Source: Phaeovulum molybdatiresistens
GTDB taxonomy: Bacteria > Pseudomonadota > Alphaproteobacteria > Rhodobacterales > Rhodobacteraceae
Reading direction: 5' to 3'
NCBI RefSeq assembly: GCF_023544865.1
Contig: NZ_JAMJFX010000007.1
Span: 62,001-126,000, forward strand
Length of the DNA stretch: 64,000 bases
The notes under the pieces are model-generated. The model was not told the DNA's origin, made no database searches, and saw only the letters and a program-made list of their open reading frames with translations. The position numbers and the translations under genes are program-made. The number at the start of each line of letters is the position of its first letter. The first letter of the stretch is position 1. Positions 54,078 through 64,000 of the stretch are shown here, in pieces.

Positions 54078-56431
54078 CGCCCCACCCCCCGCGCGCGGGC
54101 CACGGCGGACAGCACCGCCTCGGGCGTGGCGGGGGCGCGCAGGTCGGGGTAATGCGGCCCGCAGGCCGCGCAGGCATCCGACAGCGCCAGAAAGGCCGAA
54201 ATCCCCAGCATCAGGGGCGGCTCACCCACGGCTTTCGACCGATAGATCGTCTCTTCGCGGTTCTCGCCCGGCCACAGCGCCACGTTGAAGACCGCCGGAC
54301 GGTCCGAACAGGCGGGGATCTTGTAGGTCGAGGGCGCATGCGTGCGAAGCCGCCCCCGATCGTCCCAGACCAGTTCCTCGGTCGTCAGCCAGCCCGCGCC
54401 CTGGACATAGCCGCCTTCGACCTGGCCCAGATCGATCGCCGGGTTCAGGCTGGCGCCGGCATCATGCAAGATATCGGCGCGCAGAATGCGGTTCTCACCG
54501 GTCAGCGTGTCGATCACCACCTCGGTCACGGCCGCGCCATAGGCGAAATAGAAAAACGGCCGCCCCCGGCCCGCAGCGCGGTCCCAATCCAGCTTGGGCG
54601 TCGCATAGAACCCGGTCGCCGACAGGCTGATGCGCGCCTGATAGGCCGCTGCAACCGCCGCCTCAAAGCTCGTCCCGGTTTCGCCCGCATAGACGCGTCC
54701 TTCGGCAAAATGCACCTCGGCCGGGGCACAGCCCGCGCGATCCGCCAGAAACCCCGCAATCCGGCCCCGGATCGTATCGCAGGCGGCCTTCACCGCCATG
54801 CCGTTCATGTCCGCCCCCGATGAGGCCGCCGTGGCCGAGGTGTTGGGCACGCGGCCCGTGTCGGTCGCGCTGATCCGCACCCGGTCAATGGGCAGGCCAA
54901 AGGCGGCCGCCGCCACCTGTGTCACCTTTCGGTGCAGACCCTGGCCCATCTCGGTCCCGCCATGGTTCACCGCGACTGATCCGTCCTGATAGACATGCAC
55001 CAAGGCCCCCGCCTGGTTCAGATGCGTCAGCGTGAAGGAAATCCCGAATTTCACCGGGCTCAGCGCAAGGCCGCGCTTCAGCACCGGCTGGCCGCGGTTC
55101 CATTCGGCAATCGCGGCGCGCCGCGCGGCCAGATCGGCCGATTGTTCCAGTGCCGCCACCAGATCATGCAGAATGAAATCCTCGACCGGCTGACCGTAAT
55201 GGGTATCTTGCGCGGCGGCTTCCCCCTTCGGCTTTGCGGAAATATCCTCGGGGGGGCTCGGGGGGGCAGACGGCCCCCCCGCCGGGCCGCTTGCGGGCGC
55301 GTAGAAATTGCGCCGGCGCAGCTCCAGCGGGTCAAACCCGGTCTGATGGGCGATGTGGTCCATCACCCGTTCCATCCCCAGCATGCCCTGCGGCCCGCCA
55401 AAGCCGCGAAAGGCGGTGGCGCTTTGGGTATTGGTGCGCAGCCGGTGGCTTTCGATCCGCATCGCGGGGATGAAATAGGCATTGTCGGCATGCAGCATCG
55501 CGCGGTCGGCGACCGGCAGGCTAAGATCCTGGGCCCAGCCGCAGCGGGCGTAATGGGTGAACTCCAGCCCCAGCAGGCGACCTTCCGCATCCACCCCCGC
55601 GCGATAGTCGATGCGGAAATCGTGGCGCTTGCCGGTGATGATGAAATCGTCATCGCGGTCATAGCGCATCCGGCAGGGCCGCCCGGTGGCGCGCGCGGCC
55701 AGCGCACAGGCCACCGCCAGCGCATTGCCCTGGCTTTCCTTGCCGCCAAAGCCCCCGCCCATGCGGCGCATTTCCACCCGCACATCATGCAGCGCAAGCC
55801 CCAGCGCGTCGGCCACCTTGTGCTGGATTTCGCTGGGATGCTGGCTGGAACAGTGGATCACCACCCCCTCATCGCCGGGCAGCGCCAGCGCCGCCTGGCC
55901 TTCCAGATAGAAATGTTCCTGCCCGCCGATTTCAATCTGGCCCGTGACCACATGGGCGGCGCGGGCGATGGCGGCGGCGGCATCGCCGCGGGTCCAGATC
56001 ACCGGGCCGGTTTCAAATCGGCTGTTTGCCGCCAGCGCCTGATCGATGGTCAGGATCGGCGGCAGGGGCGCGATGTCGATGCGCGCGGCCCGCGCCGCCA
56101 CCCGCGCCGCGCGGTGGCTTTCGGCCACCACCAGAAACACCGGCTGGCCCAGGTAATGCACCAGGCCCTGCGCCAGCAGCGGCTCATCCCCGGCCGAGGC
56201 CGAGACGTCATTGGCAAAGGGCAGATCCTCGGCCCGGATCACCGCGACGACGCCCGGGCTTTGGCGCACCGGATCCAGATCCAGCGCCGCGATCCGGCCA
56301 TGCGCGACCGGCGACAGGCCAAAGGCCAGGTGCAGCGTGTCCGCGGGGGTGGGGATGTCATCGGTGTAACGCGCCGCCCCCGTCACATGCAGGCGGGCCG
56401 AATCATGGGGCAGGGGTTGGGTCACGCTCAT
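54074..56431 (-). CDS. xdhB: Xanthine dehydrogenase, molybdenum-binding subunit, with an embedded repeat
   Basis: This 785-residue subunit oxidises hypoxanthine and xanthine to uric acid at a molybdopterin centre. Family motifs are [12 protein letters not shown] (about 214-225), [11 protein letters not shown] (about 341-351) and near the C-terminus [10 protein letters not shown] with the catalytic Glu. Residues about 384-403 are unusual: [18 protein letters not shown] is the translation of a family A repeat (55224-55280) lying inside the frame. The stretch is Pro/Ala/Lys-rich and falls between conserved blocks, so it probably forms a surface loop. The ATG overlaps the xdhA stop by 4 bases. 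Confidence 0.96.
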   Translation of the reverse strand: MSVTQPLPHDSARLHVTGAARYTDDIPTPADTLHLAFGLSPVAHGRIAALDLDPVRQSPGVVAVIRAEDLPFANDVSASAGDEPLLAQGLVHYLGQPVFLVVAESHRAARVAARAARIDIAPLPPILTIDQALAANSRFETGPVIWTRGDAAAAIARAAHVVTGQIEIGGQEHFYLEGQAALALPGDEGVVIHCSSQHPSEIQHKVADALGLALHDVRVEMRRMGGGFGGKESQGNALAVACALAARATGRPCRMRYDRDDDFIITGKRHDFRIDYRAGVDAEGRLLGLEFTHYARCGWAQDLSLPVADRAMLHADNAYFIPAMRIESHRLRTNTQSATAFRGFGGPQGMLGMERVMDHIAHQTGFDPLELRRRNFYAPASGPAGGPSAPPSPPEDISAKPKGEAAAQDTHYGQPVEDFILHDLVAALEQSADLAARRAAIAEWNRGQPVLKRGLALSPVKFGISFTLTHLNQAGALVHVYQDGSVAVNHGGTEMGQGLHRKVTQVAAAAFGLPIDRVRISATDTGRVPNTSATAASSGADMNGMAVKAACDTIRGRIAGFLADRAGCAPAEVHFAEGRVYAGETGTSFEAAVAAAYQARISLSATGFYATPKLDWDRAAGRGRPFFYFAYGAAVTEVVIDTLTGENRILRADILHDAGASLNPAIDLGQVEGGYVQGAGWLTTEELVWDDRGRLRTHAPSTYKIPACSDRPAVFNVALWPGENREETIYRSKAVGEPPLMLGISAFLALSDACAACGPHYPDLRAPATPEAVLSAVARARGVGR
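55224..55280. repeat. Family A repeat inside xdhB (in frame)
   Basis: On the plus strand the core CCCTTCGGCTTTGCGG then AAATATCCTCGGGGGG leads into a hairpin GGGGGGC-agacg-GCCCCCC. The variable palindrome seen in full intergenic copies is missing. Read on the minus strand it encodes part of XdhB without a stop or frameshift. Confidence 0.85.
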
Positions 56432-57831
56432 GCCCGCACCTCCAGCACCGAAACTGTGGCGCCGCTGCGTTCCAGCCAGTAGCGGTGCAGCATGGCGCGT
56501 GCCCCCGCCATCCGGTAGTCGGCCGAGGCGCGCAGATCGTCCATCGGCGTGAAATCGTCGGCCAGCGCGGGCAGGGCGGCTGTTATCGCGGCCTCGGACC
56601 AGAGGGCGCCGGTCAGCGCGGCTTCCAGCGCGCGGGCGCGTTTCGGGGTGCCGGCCATGCCGCCAAAGGCGATGCGGGCGGCGGTGATCCTGTCGCGCTC
56701 GACCGTCAGGTTGATCGCGCCGCAGACCGCCGAGATGTCCTGATCGAAGCGTTTGGACAGTTTGTAGCAGGCAAGCCCCGGCGCGGTGGCCGGGATCGTG
56801 ACGCTTTCGACGAATTCGCCGGGGCGACGGTCCTGTTTGCGGTAGTCGAGAAAGAAATCCTCAAGCGGCATTTGCCGCCGATCCGCCCCCCGCCGCAGCG
56901 TAAGCCGCGCGCCAAGCGCGATCAGCGCGGGCGGGCCATCGCCGATCGGCGAGCCATTGGCGATATTGCCGCCGATCGTCGCCGCCTGGCGGATCTGTTC
57001 GCTGGCAAAGCGGCGCAAAAGGCTGGCGAAGGCGGGGTGCGGGCCTTCCATCGCCGCGCGCAGGGCGGCAATGGTCACGCCCGCGCCGATGGTGATTTCG
57101 CCTTTTTTTTCTGTAATCTGGCAAAGATCCTTGCAGCGGTTTGTGAAGATCAGCGGGCCAAGATCGCGCAGATCCTTGGTGACCCAAAGCCCCAGATCGG
57201 TCGCGCCTGCGACAAGCGTGGCATCGGGTGTGTCCAGATAGGCCCGGGCCAGGTCATCGGTGGTTTCGGGCAGGACCGCGGGGGCTGTCTGCCCCCGCAC
57301 CCCCGAGGATATTTCGGCAAAGCCGAAGGCAGGCGCATGGGGTCGGTCTTTCAGCAGCCAGTCGGGCGCGGGGGCGGATTGCGCGGCGCGGGCCGCACGG
57401 ATGATGGGCGCATAGCCCGTGCAGCGGCACAGGTTGCCGGCCAGGATGTCGTCGTGATCGTGCCGTCCGTTCAGATGCGCCGCGGCCAGCGAGACCACGA
57501 AGCCCGGTGTGCAAAAGCCGCATTGGCTGGCGTGTTCGTCGATCATCGCCTGTTGCAGCGGGTGCAGCTGGCCGTCGGGGGCGGCGATGCCTTCGACCGT
57601 GCGCAGCGCCTTGCCGTGGATCTGGGGCAGGAACAGCAGGCAGGCGTTCAGCGCGCGGCTGCCGCCCTCGTCGGTGATCATCACCGTGCAGGCGCCGCAA
57701 TCGCCTTCATTGCAGCCTTCCTTGGTGCCGGTCAGGCGGCGATCCTCGCGCAGCCAGTCCAGCACCGTGCGCGTGGGGTCGGTGACCGTCACATGCGTGG
57801 TTTCCCCGTTCAGAAGAAACGAGATATTCAT
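56428..57831 (-). CDS. xdhA: Xanthine dehydrogenase, iron-sulfur/FAD subunit, with an embedded repeat
   Basis: This 467-residue subunit passes electrons from molybdenum to NAD. Domain 1 is a plant-type [2Fe-2S] ferredoxin ([11 protein letters not shown] and a later Cys), domain 2 the helical second [2Fe-2S] domain ([18 protein letters not shown]), and the rest an FAD domain (from about residue 190) and its C-terminal cap. Residues about 168-185 ([15 protein letters not shown]) in the linker between iron-sulfur and FAD parts are the translation of a family A repeat. The ATG at 57831 ([11 protein letters not shown]) starts the domain. It is first in the xdhABC-transporter operon and divergent from dnaE. 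Confidence 0.96.
   Translation of the reverse strand: MNISFLLNGETTHVTVTDPTRTVLDWLREDRRLTGTKEGCNEGDCGACTVMITDEGGSRALNACLLFLPQIHGKALRTVEGIAAPDGQLHPLQQAMIDEHASQCGFCTPGFVVSLAAAHLNGRHDHDDILAGNLCRCTGYAPIIRAARAAQSAPAPDWLLKDRPHAPAFGFAEISSGVRGQTAPAVLPETTDDLARAYLDTPDATLVAGATDLGLWVTKDLRDLGPLIFTNRCKDLCQITEKKGEITIGAGVTIAALRAAMEGPHPAFASLLRRFASEQIRQAATIGGNIANGSPIGDGPPALIALGARLTLRRGADRRQMPLEDFFLDYRKQDRRPGEFVESVTIPATAPGLACYKLSKRFDQDISAVCGAINLTVERDRITAARIAFGGMAGTPKRARALEAALTGALWSEAAITAALPALADDFTPMDDLRASADYRMAGARAMLHRYWLERSGATVSVLEVRA
57278..57330. repeat. Family A repeat inside xdhA (in frame, opposite orientation to the xdhB copy)
   Basis: A GCGGGGGC-tgtct-GCCCCCGC-type hairpin is followed by CCCCGAGGATATTTCGG then CAAAGCCGAAGG on the plus strand. 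It is oriented opposite to the copy in xdhB, yet is open on the minus strand and translated in the interdomain linker of XdhA. Confidence 0.85.
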
Positions 57832-57989
57832 GGTGCAATCCGCCGCGGTCTTTTGCGTCAAGGTCCGGGGCGCCCCGCCCGATGCGGCGTAAAGCGGGGG
57901 CGCCTTTTGTCCTGTTGGTCAGGAAACCGCAGGACCGGGCGATTTGGCAAGCCCTTTCCGCCGCCGGGCGGCTGGGCTAGGGTCGCGCC

Positions 57990-60900
57990 ATGACACATCC
58001 GCGATTCATCCACCTGCGCGTTCACACCGAATATTCGCTTCTGGAAGGGGCGGTGCCGGTGAAAAAGCTGATCGGGCTTTGCGAAAAGGCCGGGATGCCG
58101 GCTGTGGCCGTGACCGATACCAATGCGATGTTCGCGGCGCTGGAATTTTCGGTGCTGGCGCAGGGCGCTGGCGTGCAGCCGATCGTGGGCTGTCAGATCT
58201 CGGTCGCGCATGATCCGGCCCAGCCGGGTGAGCGGCCGCGCCCGCCCGCGCCGGTGGTTCTGCTGGCGCAGGATGAAGCCGGTTACATGAACCTGATGAA
58301 GCTGAATTCCTGCCTGTATCTGGACAAGGGCGGGCAGTTGCCGCAGGTGACGCTGGACGAACTGGCCACCCATGCGGCGGGGCTGATCTGTCTGACGGGC
58401 GGGGCGGACGGCCCGGTGGGCCGGTTTCTGCAGGCCGGGCAGGCGGGCAAGGCGCGGCTGCTGATGGAACGGCTAGCGGCGATCTATCCGGACCGGCTGT
58501 ATGTGGAACTGCAGCGCCATCCCGGTGAGGGCGGCGCGCTGCCGCAGGCCGAACGCGCGACCGAGCGTGGGCTGATCGAAATGGCCTATGATCTGGGCCT
58601 GCCGCTGGTCGCCACCAACGATGTCTATTTCCCCAAGCCTGAGATGTATGAGGCGCATGACGCGCTGATCTGCATTTCCGAAGGGGCCTATGTCGACCAG
58701 CAGGAACCGCGCCGTCGCCTGACGCCGCAGCATTACTTCAAATCCGAGGCCGAGATGGCGGCACTGTTCGCCGACCTGCCCGAGGCGCTGGAAAATACGG
58801 TGGAAATCGCGCGCCGCTGTGCTTTTGCCGCCTACAAGCGCAAGCCGATCCTGCCGAAATTCGCCGATGACGAGGTTGAAGAGCTGCGCCGTCAGGCCTG
58901 GGCGGGGCTGGACGCGCGTCTGGCCGTGATCCCCCATGCCGCCCCGGTTGAAGAATACCGCGCCCGGCTGGAGTTCGAGCTGAACATCATCGAGCAGATG
59001 GGTTTCCCCGGCTACTTCCTGATCGTGGCCGACTTCATCAAATGGGGCAAGGCGCAGGGGATTCCGGTGGGGCCGGGGCGGGGCTCGGGCGCGGGCAGCC
59101 TTGTGGCCTATGTGCTGACGATCACCGACCTTGACCCATTGCGCTACAGCCTGCTGTTCGAACGCTTCCTGAACCCGGAACGCGTCTCGATGCCGGACTT
59201 CGACATCGACTTCTGCATGGATCGCCGCGAAGAGGTGATTCAATACGTCCAGCGCAAATACGGGCGCGAGAAGGTGGGCCAGATCATCACCTTCGGCGCG
59301 CTTTTGTCCAAGGCCGCGGTGCGCGACGTGGGGCGCGTGCTGCAGATGTCCTTCATGCAGGTGGACCGCCTGTCCAAGATGATCCCGGTGGAAGGGGTCA
59401 AGCCGGTCAGCATCGAAAAGGCGCTGGCCGATGAACCGCGCCTGCGCGAGGCGGCCCGCGCCGAAGAGGTCGTGGCGCGCCTTCTGAACTATGCCCAGCA
59501 GATCGAGGGGTTGTTGCGCAACGCCTCGACCCACGCCGCGGGTGTCGTGATTGGCGACCGCCCGCTGGATGAGCTGGTGCCGCTGTATCAGGACCCGCGG
59601 TCCGACATGCCCGCGACCCAGTTCAACATGAAATGGGTGGAACAGGCGGGTCTGGTGAAGTTCGACTTTCTGGGCCTGAAAACCCTGACGGTGATCCAGA
59701 ACGCGGTTGAGCTGATCCAGAAATCCGGCCGCCCGCTGCATGTGGATGCGGCCGGAAACCGGCTGTATGACCCCGCCGAGGGGGCCGAGGATCAGATCAA
59801 CGCGATCCCGATCGACGACGCCAAGACCTACGAACTTTACGCCCGCGCGCAAACCGTGGCGGTGTTCCAGGTCGAAAGTTCCGGCATGATGGATGCGCTG
59901 CGGCGGATGAAGCCCACCTGCATCGAGGATATCGTGGCGCTGGTGGCGCTGTATCGTCCGGGGCCGATGGAAAACATCCCGGTCTATTGCGAGGTCAAGC
60001 ACGGGCTGCGGCCGCTGGAAAGCCTGCATCCCACCATCGACCCGATCCTGGCGGAAACGCAGGGCATCATCGTCTATCAGGAACAGGTGATGCAGATCGC
60101 CCAGGTCATGGCGGGCTATAGCCTGGGCGGCGCCGACCTGTTGCGCCGCGCGATGGGCAAGAAGATCGCCGAGGAAATGGCGAAAGAGCGCCCCAAGTTC
60201 ATTGAAGGCGCCAAGGCCACGCACAATATCGACGCGAAGAAAGCTGGCGAAGTCTTTGACCTTCTGGAGAAATTCGCCAACTACGGCTTTAACAAATCGC
60301 ACGCCGCGGCCTATGCGATCGTCAGCTATCAGACCGCCTGGCTGAAGGCGAACCACCCGGTGGAATTCATGGCCGGCGTCATGAACTGCGATATCCACCT
60401 GACCGACAAGCTGGCCATCTATGTCGCCGAGACGCGGCGCAACATGGGCATCGAGGTGATCGCGCCCTGCGTCAACCGTTCGCTCGCGACCTTTGACGTG
60501 GTCGATCAGAAACTGGTCTATGCGCTGGGGGCGCTGAAGAACGTCGGTGTCGATGCGATGCGCCTGATCGTGGCGGCGCGGGGCGCCCGGCCCTTTGCCG
60601 ACCTGACCGATTTCGCCCGCCGCTGCGACCTGAAGCGGATCGGCAAGCGGCCGTTGGAAATGCTGGCCCGCGCCGGGGCCTTTGACGCGCTGGACCCGAA
60701 CCGCAAGCGCGTCTTTGACAGTCTGGACGCGTTGGCCGCCTGGTCGGCCGCGGTGGCCGAGGCGAAGGCGTCCTCGCAGGTGTCGCTGTTTGGCGAGGCG
60801 GGCGAGGATCTGCCGCCCCCCCGCATGGCCGATACCGACGACTGGATGCCCGCCGAACGCCTGGCCGAGGAACACAAGGCGGTGGGCTTTTACCTGTCGG

Positions 60901-61493
60901 GCCATCCGCTGGATGATTATATGCCCGCGCTGAAGCGCAAGAAGGTGATGACGCTGGCCGAACTGACCGCGCGCGCCGAGGCCGGGCCGGTGGTGGCCAA
61001 GATCGCGGGCAATGTGGCGGCGCGGCAGGAAAAGAAATCCGCCAAGGGCAACCGCTTTGCCTTTGTCTCGCTGTCCGATCCGACCGGGCTTTATGAGGTG
61101 ACGGTGTTTTCCGACACGCTGGAAGCGGCGCGGCAATATCTGGAACCGGGGCAGGCCGTGGTCCTGACGGTTGAGGCCAATATGGAAGGCGAGACGCTGA
61201 AACTGTTGGCGCGCGGGGCCCAGCCGATCGACAGCGTGGCCGCCGATGCGGGTGGCGCGGGGCTGCGGGTGCATGTCGAAACGCCCGAGGCGGTGGCCGC
61301 GGTGGCAGCACTTCTGGACCGCATGCAGCAAGAGGCGCGGGTGCGCGCGCGCGGCCCGGTCAATTTCTGCGTCAACGACCAGGCGCGGGGGGCGGAATAT
61401 GAAATCTCGGCCGGGCGCGACTTTCCGGTGAACCCGCAGGTCAAGGGCGCAATCCGCGCGCTGCGCGGCGTCGTCACGGTCGAGGAAATGTAG
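57990..61493 (+). CDS. dnaE: DNA polymerase III alpha subunit
   Basis: This 1167-residue replicative polymerase begins with a PHP domain ([20 protein letters not shown], residues 5-24). The polymerase core has [15 protein letters not shown] and the catalytic acidic motif [16 protein letters not shown] near residue 400, then [22 protein letters not shown]-terminal OB-fold starts near residue 1000. Length matches DnaE1 of alphaproteobacteria. The exonuclease is a separate protein not seen here. It is divergent from xdhA with 158 bases between starts; TAGGGT lies just before the ATG but no matching -35 is convincing. Confidence 0.97.
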   Translation: MTHPRFIHLRVHTEYSLLEGAVPVKKLIGLCEKAGMPAVAVTDTNAMFAALEFSVLAQGAGVQPIVGCQISVAHDPAQPGERPRPPAPVVLLAQDEAGYMNLMKLNSCLYLDKGGQLPQVTLDELATHAAGLICLTGGADGPVGRFLQAGQAGKARLLMERLAAIYPDRLYVELQRHPGEGGALPQAERATERGLIEMAYDLGLPLVATNDVYFPKPEMYEAHDALICISEGAYVDQQEPRRRLTPQHYFKSEAEMAALFADLPEALENTVEIARRCAFAAYKRKPILPKFADDEVEELRRQAWAGLDARLAVIPHAAPVEEYRARLEFELNIIEQMGFPGYFLIVADFIKWGKAQGIPVGPGRGSGAGSLVAYVLTITDLDPLRYSLLFERFLNPERVSMPDFDIDFCMDRREEVIQYVQRKYGREKVGQIITFGALLSKAAVRDVGRVLQMSFMQVDRLSKMIPVEGVKPVSIEKALADEPRLREAARAEEVVARLLNYAQQIEGLLRNASTHAAGVVIGDRPLDELVPLYQDPRSDMPATQFNMKWVEQAGLVKFDFLGLKTLTVIQNAVELIQKSGRPLHVDAAGNRLYDPAEGAEDQINAIPIDDAKTYELYARAQTVAVFQVESSGMMDALRRMKPTCIEDIVALVALYRPGPMENIPVYCEVKHGLRPLESLHPTIDPILAETQGIIVYQEQVMQIAQVMAGYSLGGADLLRRAMGKKIAEEMAKERPKFIEGAKATHNIDAKKAGEVFDLLEKFANYGFNKSHAAAYAIVSYQTAWLKANHPVEFMAGVMNCDIHLTDKLAIYVAETRRNMGIEVIAPCVNRSLATFDVVDQKLVYALGALKNVGVDAMRLIVAARGARPFADLTDFARRCDLKRIGKRPLEMLARAGAFDALDPNRKRVFDSLDALAAWSAAVAEAKASSQVSLFGEAGEDLPPPRMADTDDWMPAERLAEEHKAVGFYLSGHPLDDYMPALKRKKVMTLAELTARAEAGPVVAKIAGNVAARQEKKSAKGNRFAFVSLSDPTGLYEVTVFSDTLEAARQYLEPGQAVVLTVEANMEGETLKLLARGAQPIDSVAADAGGAGLRVHVETPEAVAAVAALLDRMQQEARVRARGPVNFCVNDQARGAEYEISAGRDFPVNPQVKGAIRALRGVVTVEEM

Positions 61494-61516
61494 CCCGCCC
61501 GCGCCTTGCCTGCGCC

Positions 61517-61723
61517 TTACCAGTGCGGCGGGCGCTGATCGGCCAGCGGAATGGTGCCGCCGCCATCGACTTCGCGTTCCGCCTCGCGTTCCAGCAGCAG
61601 GCCAAGGCGGCGCGTCAGGCGTGCGATTTCTGTTTCCTGACGGGCGACGACATCGGACAGGTCTTCGACCATCCGCGTCAGATAGGCGATCTGTTCCTCG
61701 GCCCGTTCGATCCGTTCTTGCAT
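61517..61723 (-). CDS. slyX: SlyX-family small coiled-coil protein
   Basis: This 68-residue cytoplasmic protein is a coiled coil over most of its length ([20 protein letters not shown] then [20 protein letters not shown]) and ends with the family's QRPPHW. The function of SlyX is unknown. The ATG at 61723 has GGGGG upstream; 20 earlier in-frame codons are not supported. It is divergent from hisS and convergent with dnaE. Confidence 0.88.
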   Translation of the reverse strand: MQERIERAEEQIAYLTRMVEDLSDVVARQETEIARLTRRLGLLLEREAEREVDGGGTIPLADQRPPHW

Positions 61724-61736
61724 GTCAAACCCCCTG

Positions 61737-61765
61737 TTGCCGCCCCGCGCCCCATCCGCTACACC
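61737..61765 (+). promoter_or_regulatory. Candidate promoter of hisS
   Basis: TTGCCG (61737-61742) and TACACC (61760-61765) are 17 bases apart and would give a leader of about 23 bases before the hisS ATG. It is a weak match to the consensus. Confidence 0.35.
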
Positions 61766-61794
61766 CTCGGCCAAGAACAGCACAAGGTTCAGCC

Positions 61795-63297
61795 ATGGCC
61801 AAGGACAAAGCCCCCCGTCGCCCGCGCGCGGAGACGCCGAAGGGATTTCGCGACTATTTCGGCGCGGATGTGACCGAACGCAAGCAGATGCTTGATACGA
61901 TCGCGCAGGTCTATGAGGCGCATGGCTTCGACCCGCTGGAAACCAGCGCGGTCGAAACCGTCGAGGCGCTGGGGAAATACCTGCCCGATGTGGACCGCCC
62001 GAACGAGGGCGTCTTTGCCTGGCAAGAGGATGAGGGCGACTGGCTGGCGCTGCGCTATGACCTGACCGCGCCCTTGGCGCGCGTCGCCGCGCAGTTCCGC
62101 AACGACCTGCCCAGCCCCTACCGGCGCTATGCGATGGGCCCGGTCTGGCGCAACGAAAAGCCGGGGCCGGGGCGATTCCGCCAGTTTTATCAATGCGATG
62201 CCGATACCGTCGGCGCGCCCTCGGTCGCCGCCGATGCCGAGATTTGCGGCATGCTGTCGGATGCGCTGGAAGCCGTGGGCATCCCGCGCGGCGATTACAT
62301 TGTGCGCGTGAACAATCGCAAGGTGCTGAACGGCGTGATGCAGGTGGCGGGCGTCTTTGACCCGGCCAATCCTGACCATATGCATACAGAACGCGGCATC
62401 GTGCTGCGCGCCATCGACAAGTTCGACAAGTTCGGCGAACCGGGGGTGCGCGCGCTGATCGGCAAGGGGCGGTTGGACGAATCCGGCGATTTCACCCCCG
62501 GCGCGGGCCTGTCGGATGAACAGGCCGATATCGTCATGGGCTTCATGTCCGCCAAGCGCGACACCGGGGCGGCGACGGCGGCGCGGCTGCGCGATCTGGT
62601 CGGTGGCTCGGTGCTGGGGATGGAGGGCGTTTCCGAACTGGAAACAATCGCCGAATTGCTGGACGGTCAGGGCTATGGGTCGGACCGTATCGTCATTGAC
62701 CCCTCGGTCGTGCGCGGGCTTGGCTATTACACCGGCCCGGTGTTTGAGGCCGAGCTGACCTTTGAAATCCTGGATGAAAAGGGCCGCAAGCGGCAATTCG
62801 GGTCGGTTTCCGGGGGCGGGCGCTATGACGATCTGGTCAAGCGTTTCACGGGCCAGGCGGTGCCGGCCACGGGCGTGTCGATCGGGGTGGACCGGCTCTT
62901 GGCCGCGCTGCGCGCCAAGGGCCGCATCGGCGGAACGGTTCAGGGTCCGGTCGTCGTGACTGTGATGGACCGCGACCGGATGGGCGATTATCTGGCGATG
63001 GCGTCCGAACTGCGCCGCGCCGGCATCCGCGCCGAGGTCTATCTGGGCAATCCCAAGAACTTCGGCAACCAGCTGAAATACGCCGACAAGCGCGAAAGCC
63101 CCGTGGCGATCATCCAGGGCGGGGATGAGGCCGCGCGCGGCGTGGTGCAGATCAAGGACCTCGTGTTGGGTGCGAAGATCGCCGCGCAAGCCTCTTTGGA
63201 AGAATGGAAATCCCAGCCCGCCCAGGTCGAGGTCGCCCGCACCGACATGGTCGCCACGGTGCGTGCGATGTTGGGCCAGAACGTGACGGGGGCGTAA
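61795..63297 (+). CDS. hisS: Histidyl-tRNA synthetase
   Basis: This 500-residue class II synthetase charges tRNA-His. It begins with [19 protein letters not shown]. Motif 2 lies around [20 protein letters not shown], the histidine-A signature reads [14 protein letters not shown], and the C-terminal anticodon-binding domain includes [18 protein letters not shown]. The ATG at 61795 ([14 protein letters not shown]) is chosen because the earlier open frame overlaps slyX. The hisZ ATG overlaps its stop by one base (TAATG). Confidence 0.96.
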   Translation: MAKDKAPRRPRAETPKGFRDYFGADVTERKQMLDTIAQVYEAHGFDPLETSAVETVEALGKYLPDVDRPNEGVFAWQEDEGDWLALRYDLTAPLARVAAQFRNDLPSPYRRYAMGPVWRNEKPGPGRFRQFYQCDADTVGAPSVAADAEICGMLSDALEAVGIPRGDYIVRVNNRKVLNGVMQVAGVFDPANPDHMHTERGIVLRAIDKFDKFGEPGVRALIGKGRLDESGDFTPGAGLSDEQADIVMGFMSAKRDTGAATAARLRDLVGGSVLGMEGVSELETIAELLDGQGYGSDRIVIDPSVVRGLGYYTGPVFEAELTFEILDEKGRKRQFGSVSGGGRYDDLVKRFTGQAVPATGVSIGVDRLLAALRAKGRIGGTVQGPVVVTVMDRDRMGDYLAMASELRRAGIRAEVYLGNPKNFGNQLKYADKRESPVAIIQGGDEAARGVVQIKDLVLGAKIAAQASLEEWKSQPAQVEVARTDMVATVRAMLGQNVTGA

Positions 63298-64000
63298 TGG
63301 CCAGCAAATCCGACGCCCGCGCAACCGGCGCGCGCCTTCTGGACGCCTTTCGCGCCGAAGGCGCCGTCGAGGTCGATCCCGACATCCTGCAACCGGCCGA
63401 GGCGCTGCTGGATCTGTATGGCGAGGATATCCGCGCCCGCGCCTATGTGACCGCCGATCCCCTGCGCGGCGAGATGATGCTGCGCCCCGATTTCACCGTG
63501 CCGGTGGTGCAGGCCCATATGGCCAACGGGGCCGAGCCCGCGCGCTATTGCTATCTGGGCGAGGTTTTCCGCAAGCAGGATCATCGCGGCCCCGCGCGCA
63601 CGGCGGAATATTTCCAGGCGGGATATGAGGTCTTTGACCGCGCCGCCCCCGAACAGGCCGATGCCGAGGTCTTTGCGCTGTTCGCCCGTCTGCTCGCGCC
63701 GCTGAACCTGCGCGCGACGATCGGCGATATCGGCCTGCTGACCGCCGCTGTGGCGGGGCTTGATACGCTGTCCACGCGCAAGGCCGCGCTGATGCGCCAC
63801 ATCTGGCGCCCGCAGCGGTTCCACAAGCTGATGGAGCGTTACGCGGGCCTGACCCCGGTGCCCGCCACCCGCGCGGCGCTGCTGGCGGGGCAGGCCGAGC
63901 GTGATGCGCCCTGGATCGGCCTGCGCTCGGCGCAAGAGCTGCAGGCGCGCCTGGACCGCCTGCGTGAAGATGCCGCCGCCCGGCCGATCGCCACGCAGGA
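63297..64000 (+). CDS. hisZ: ATP phosphoribosyltransferase regulatory subunit (partial)
   Basis: The start of this gene (at least 234 codons) is present; it runs off the right edge. It is a catalytically altered relative of histidyl-tRNA synthetase that activates short-form HisG in histidine synthesis. Visible motifs are MLRPDFTVPVVQAHM, YCYLGEVFRKQDHRGPARTAE, with the altered motif 2, and FQAGYEVFDR. The ATG follows directly from the hisS stop (TAATG), which implies coupled translation. HisS-HisZ adjacency is common in Rhodobacteraceae. Confidence 0.93.
   Translation, partial: MASKSDARATGARLLDAFRAEGAVEVDPDILQPAEALLDLYGEDIRARAYVTADPLRGEMMLRPDFTVPVVQAHMANGAEPARYCYLGEVFRKQDHRGPARTAEYFQAGYEVFDRAAPEQADAEVFALFARLLAPLNLRATIGDIGLLTAAVAGLDTLSTRKAALMRHIWRPQRFHKLMERYAGLTPVPATRAALLAGQAERDAPWIGLRSAQELQARLDRLREDAAARPIATQ

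Noticed and set aside
16694..57330. Family A and B repeats considered as CRISPR or IS ends
   Set aside because: Copies are dispersed over 50 kb without regular spacers, carry no transposase gene, and lack target-site duplications that I can see.
58473..61331. A 952-codon open frame on the minus strand opposite dnaE
   Set aside because: It is fully antisense to a certain dnaE, has no domain or ribosome site, and is Arg/His/Gln-rich as expected from the complement of GC3-biased codons.

Overview
The window is a dense, GC-rich chromosome segment of an alphaproteobacterium, most likely a member of the Rhodobacteraceae (Rhodobacter/Gemmobacter/Tabrizicola-like). The grounds are a PDH E1-beta subunit carrying its own lipoyl domain, an alphaproteobacterial DUF4167 protein, a DUF5368-like membrane protein, a hisS-hisZ pair, the lptF-lptG-lptD-surA-pdxA-rsmA order, and two families of dispersed palindromic repeats of a kind I recall from this family. 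The species cannot be named from the sequence. I see no prophage, IS element, CRISPR array, rRNA or tRNA.

Layout. 0-10.5 kb is central metabolism: pdhA-pdhB-pdhC (pdhC cut by the left edge), ftsB, class I fructose-bisphosphate aldolase, pgk, two overlapping cyclophilin genes, tyrS, anmK and eno. 10.5-19.7 kb is mixed: an EamA transporter, an endonuclease/exonuclease/phosphatase protein, a YjdF-like membrane protein, selO, a nucleoside hydrolase, an iron-type binding protein, a small exported protein, an ABC-F ATPase and ndk. 19.7-25.1 kb is a redox island: an NsrR-like Rrf2 regulator faces a Tat-exported type II sulfide:quinone oxidoreductase-like enzyme with a small membrane partner. A diheme cytochrome c peroxidase and an agmatinase-like gene follow. 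Paired FNR-type boxes lie at both ends of this island.

25.2-38.2 kb is housekeeping: prfA-prmC, a DUF4167 protein, the LPS-export/outer-membrane operon (lptF, lptG, lptD, surA, pdxA, rsmA, minus strand), then pepA-holC. 38.4-49.6 kb is transport and sulfur metabolism: an orphan PotD-like binding protein, a TAXI-type TRAP transporter, wrbA, aroQ with an HpcH/HpaI aldolase, a secreted rhodanese with a TsuA-like sulfur importer and a 55-residue membrane peptide, and an exported glutathione peroxidase. 48.4-57.8 kb is one purine-salvage unit: xdhA-xdhB-xdhC run into a BMP-family nucleoside ABC transporter. 58-64 kb holds dnaE, slyX, hisS and the start of hisZ (cut by the right edge).

The most unusual signal is the repeats. 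One family (core GAGGATATTTCGGCAAAGCCGAAG plus GC hairpins) occurs between genes and also inside the open reading frames of xdhA and xdhB. It is translated in opposite orientations in these two adjacent subunit genes. A second family (GAGTATTTTTGCCAAGAAGAA) mostly forms long inverted pairs at gene ends. The strongest candidates for poorly described biology are the NsrR/FNR/Tat-SQR/peroxidase island and the rhodanese-TsuA-micropeptide operon.
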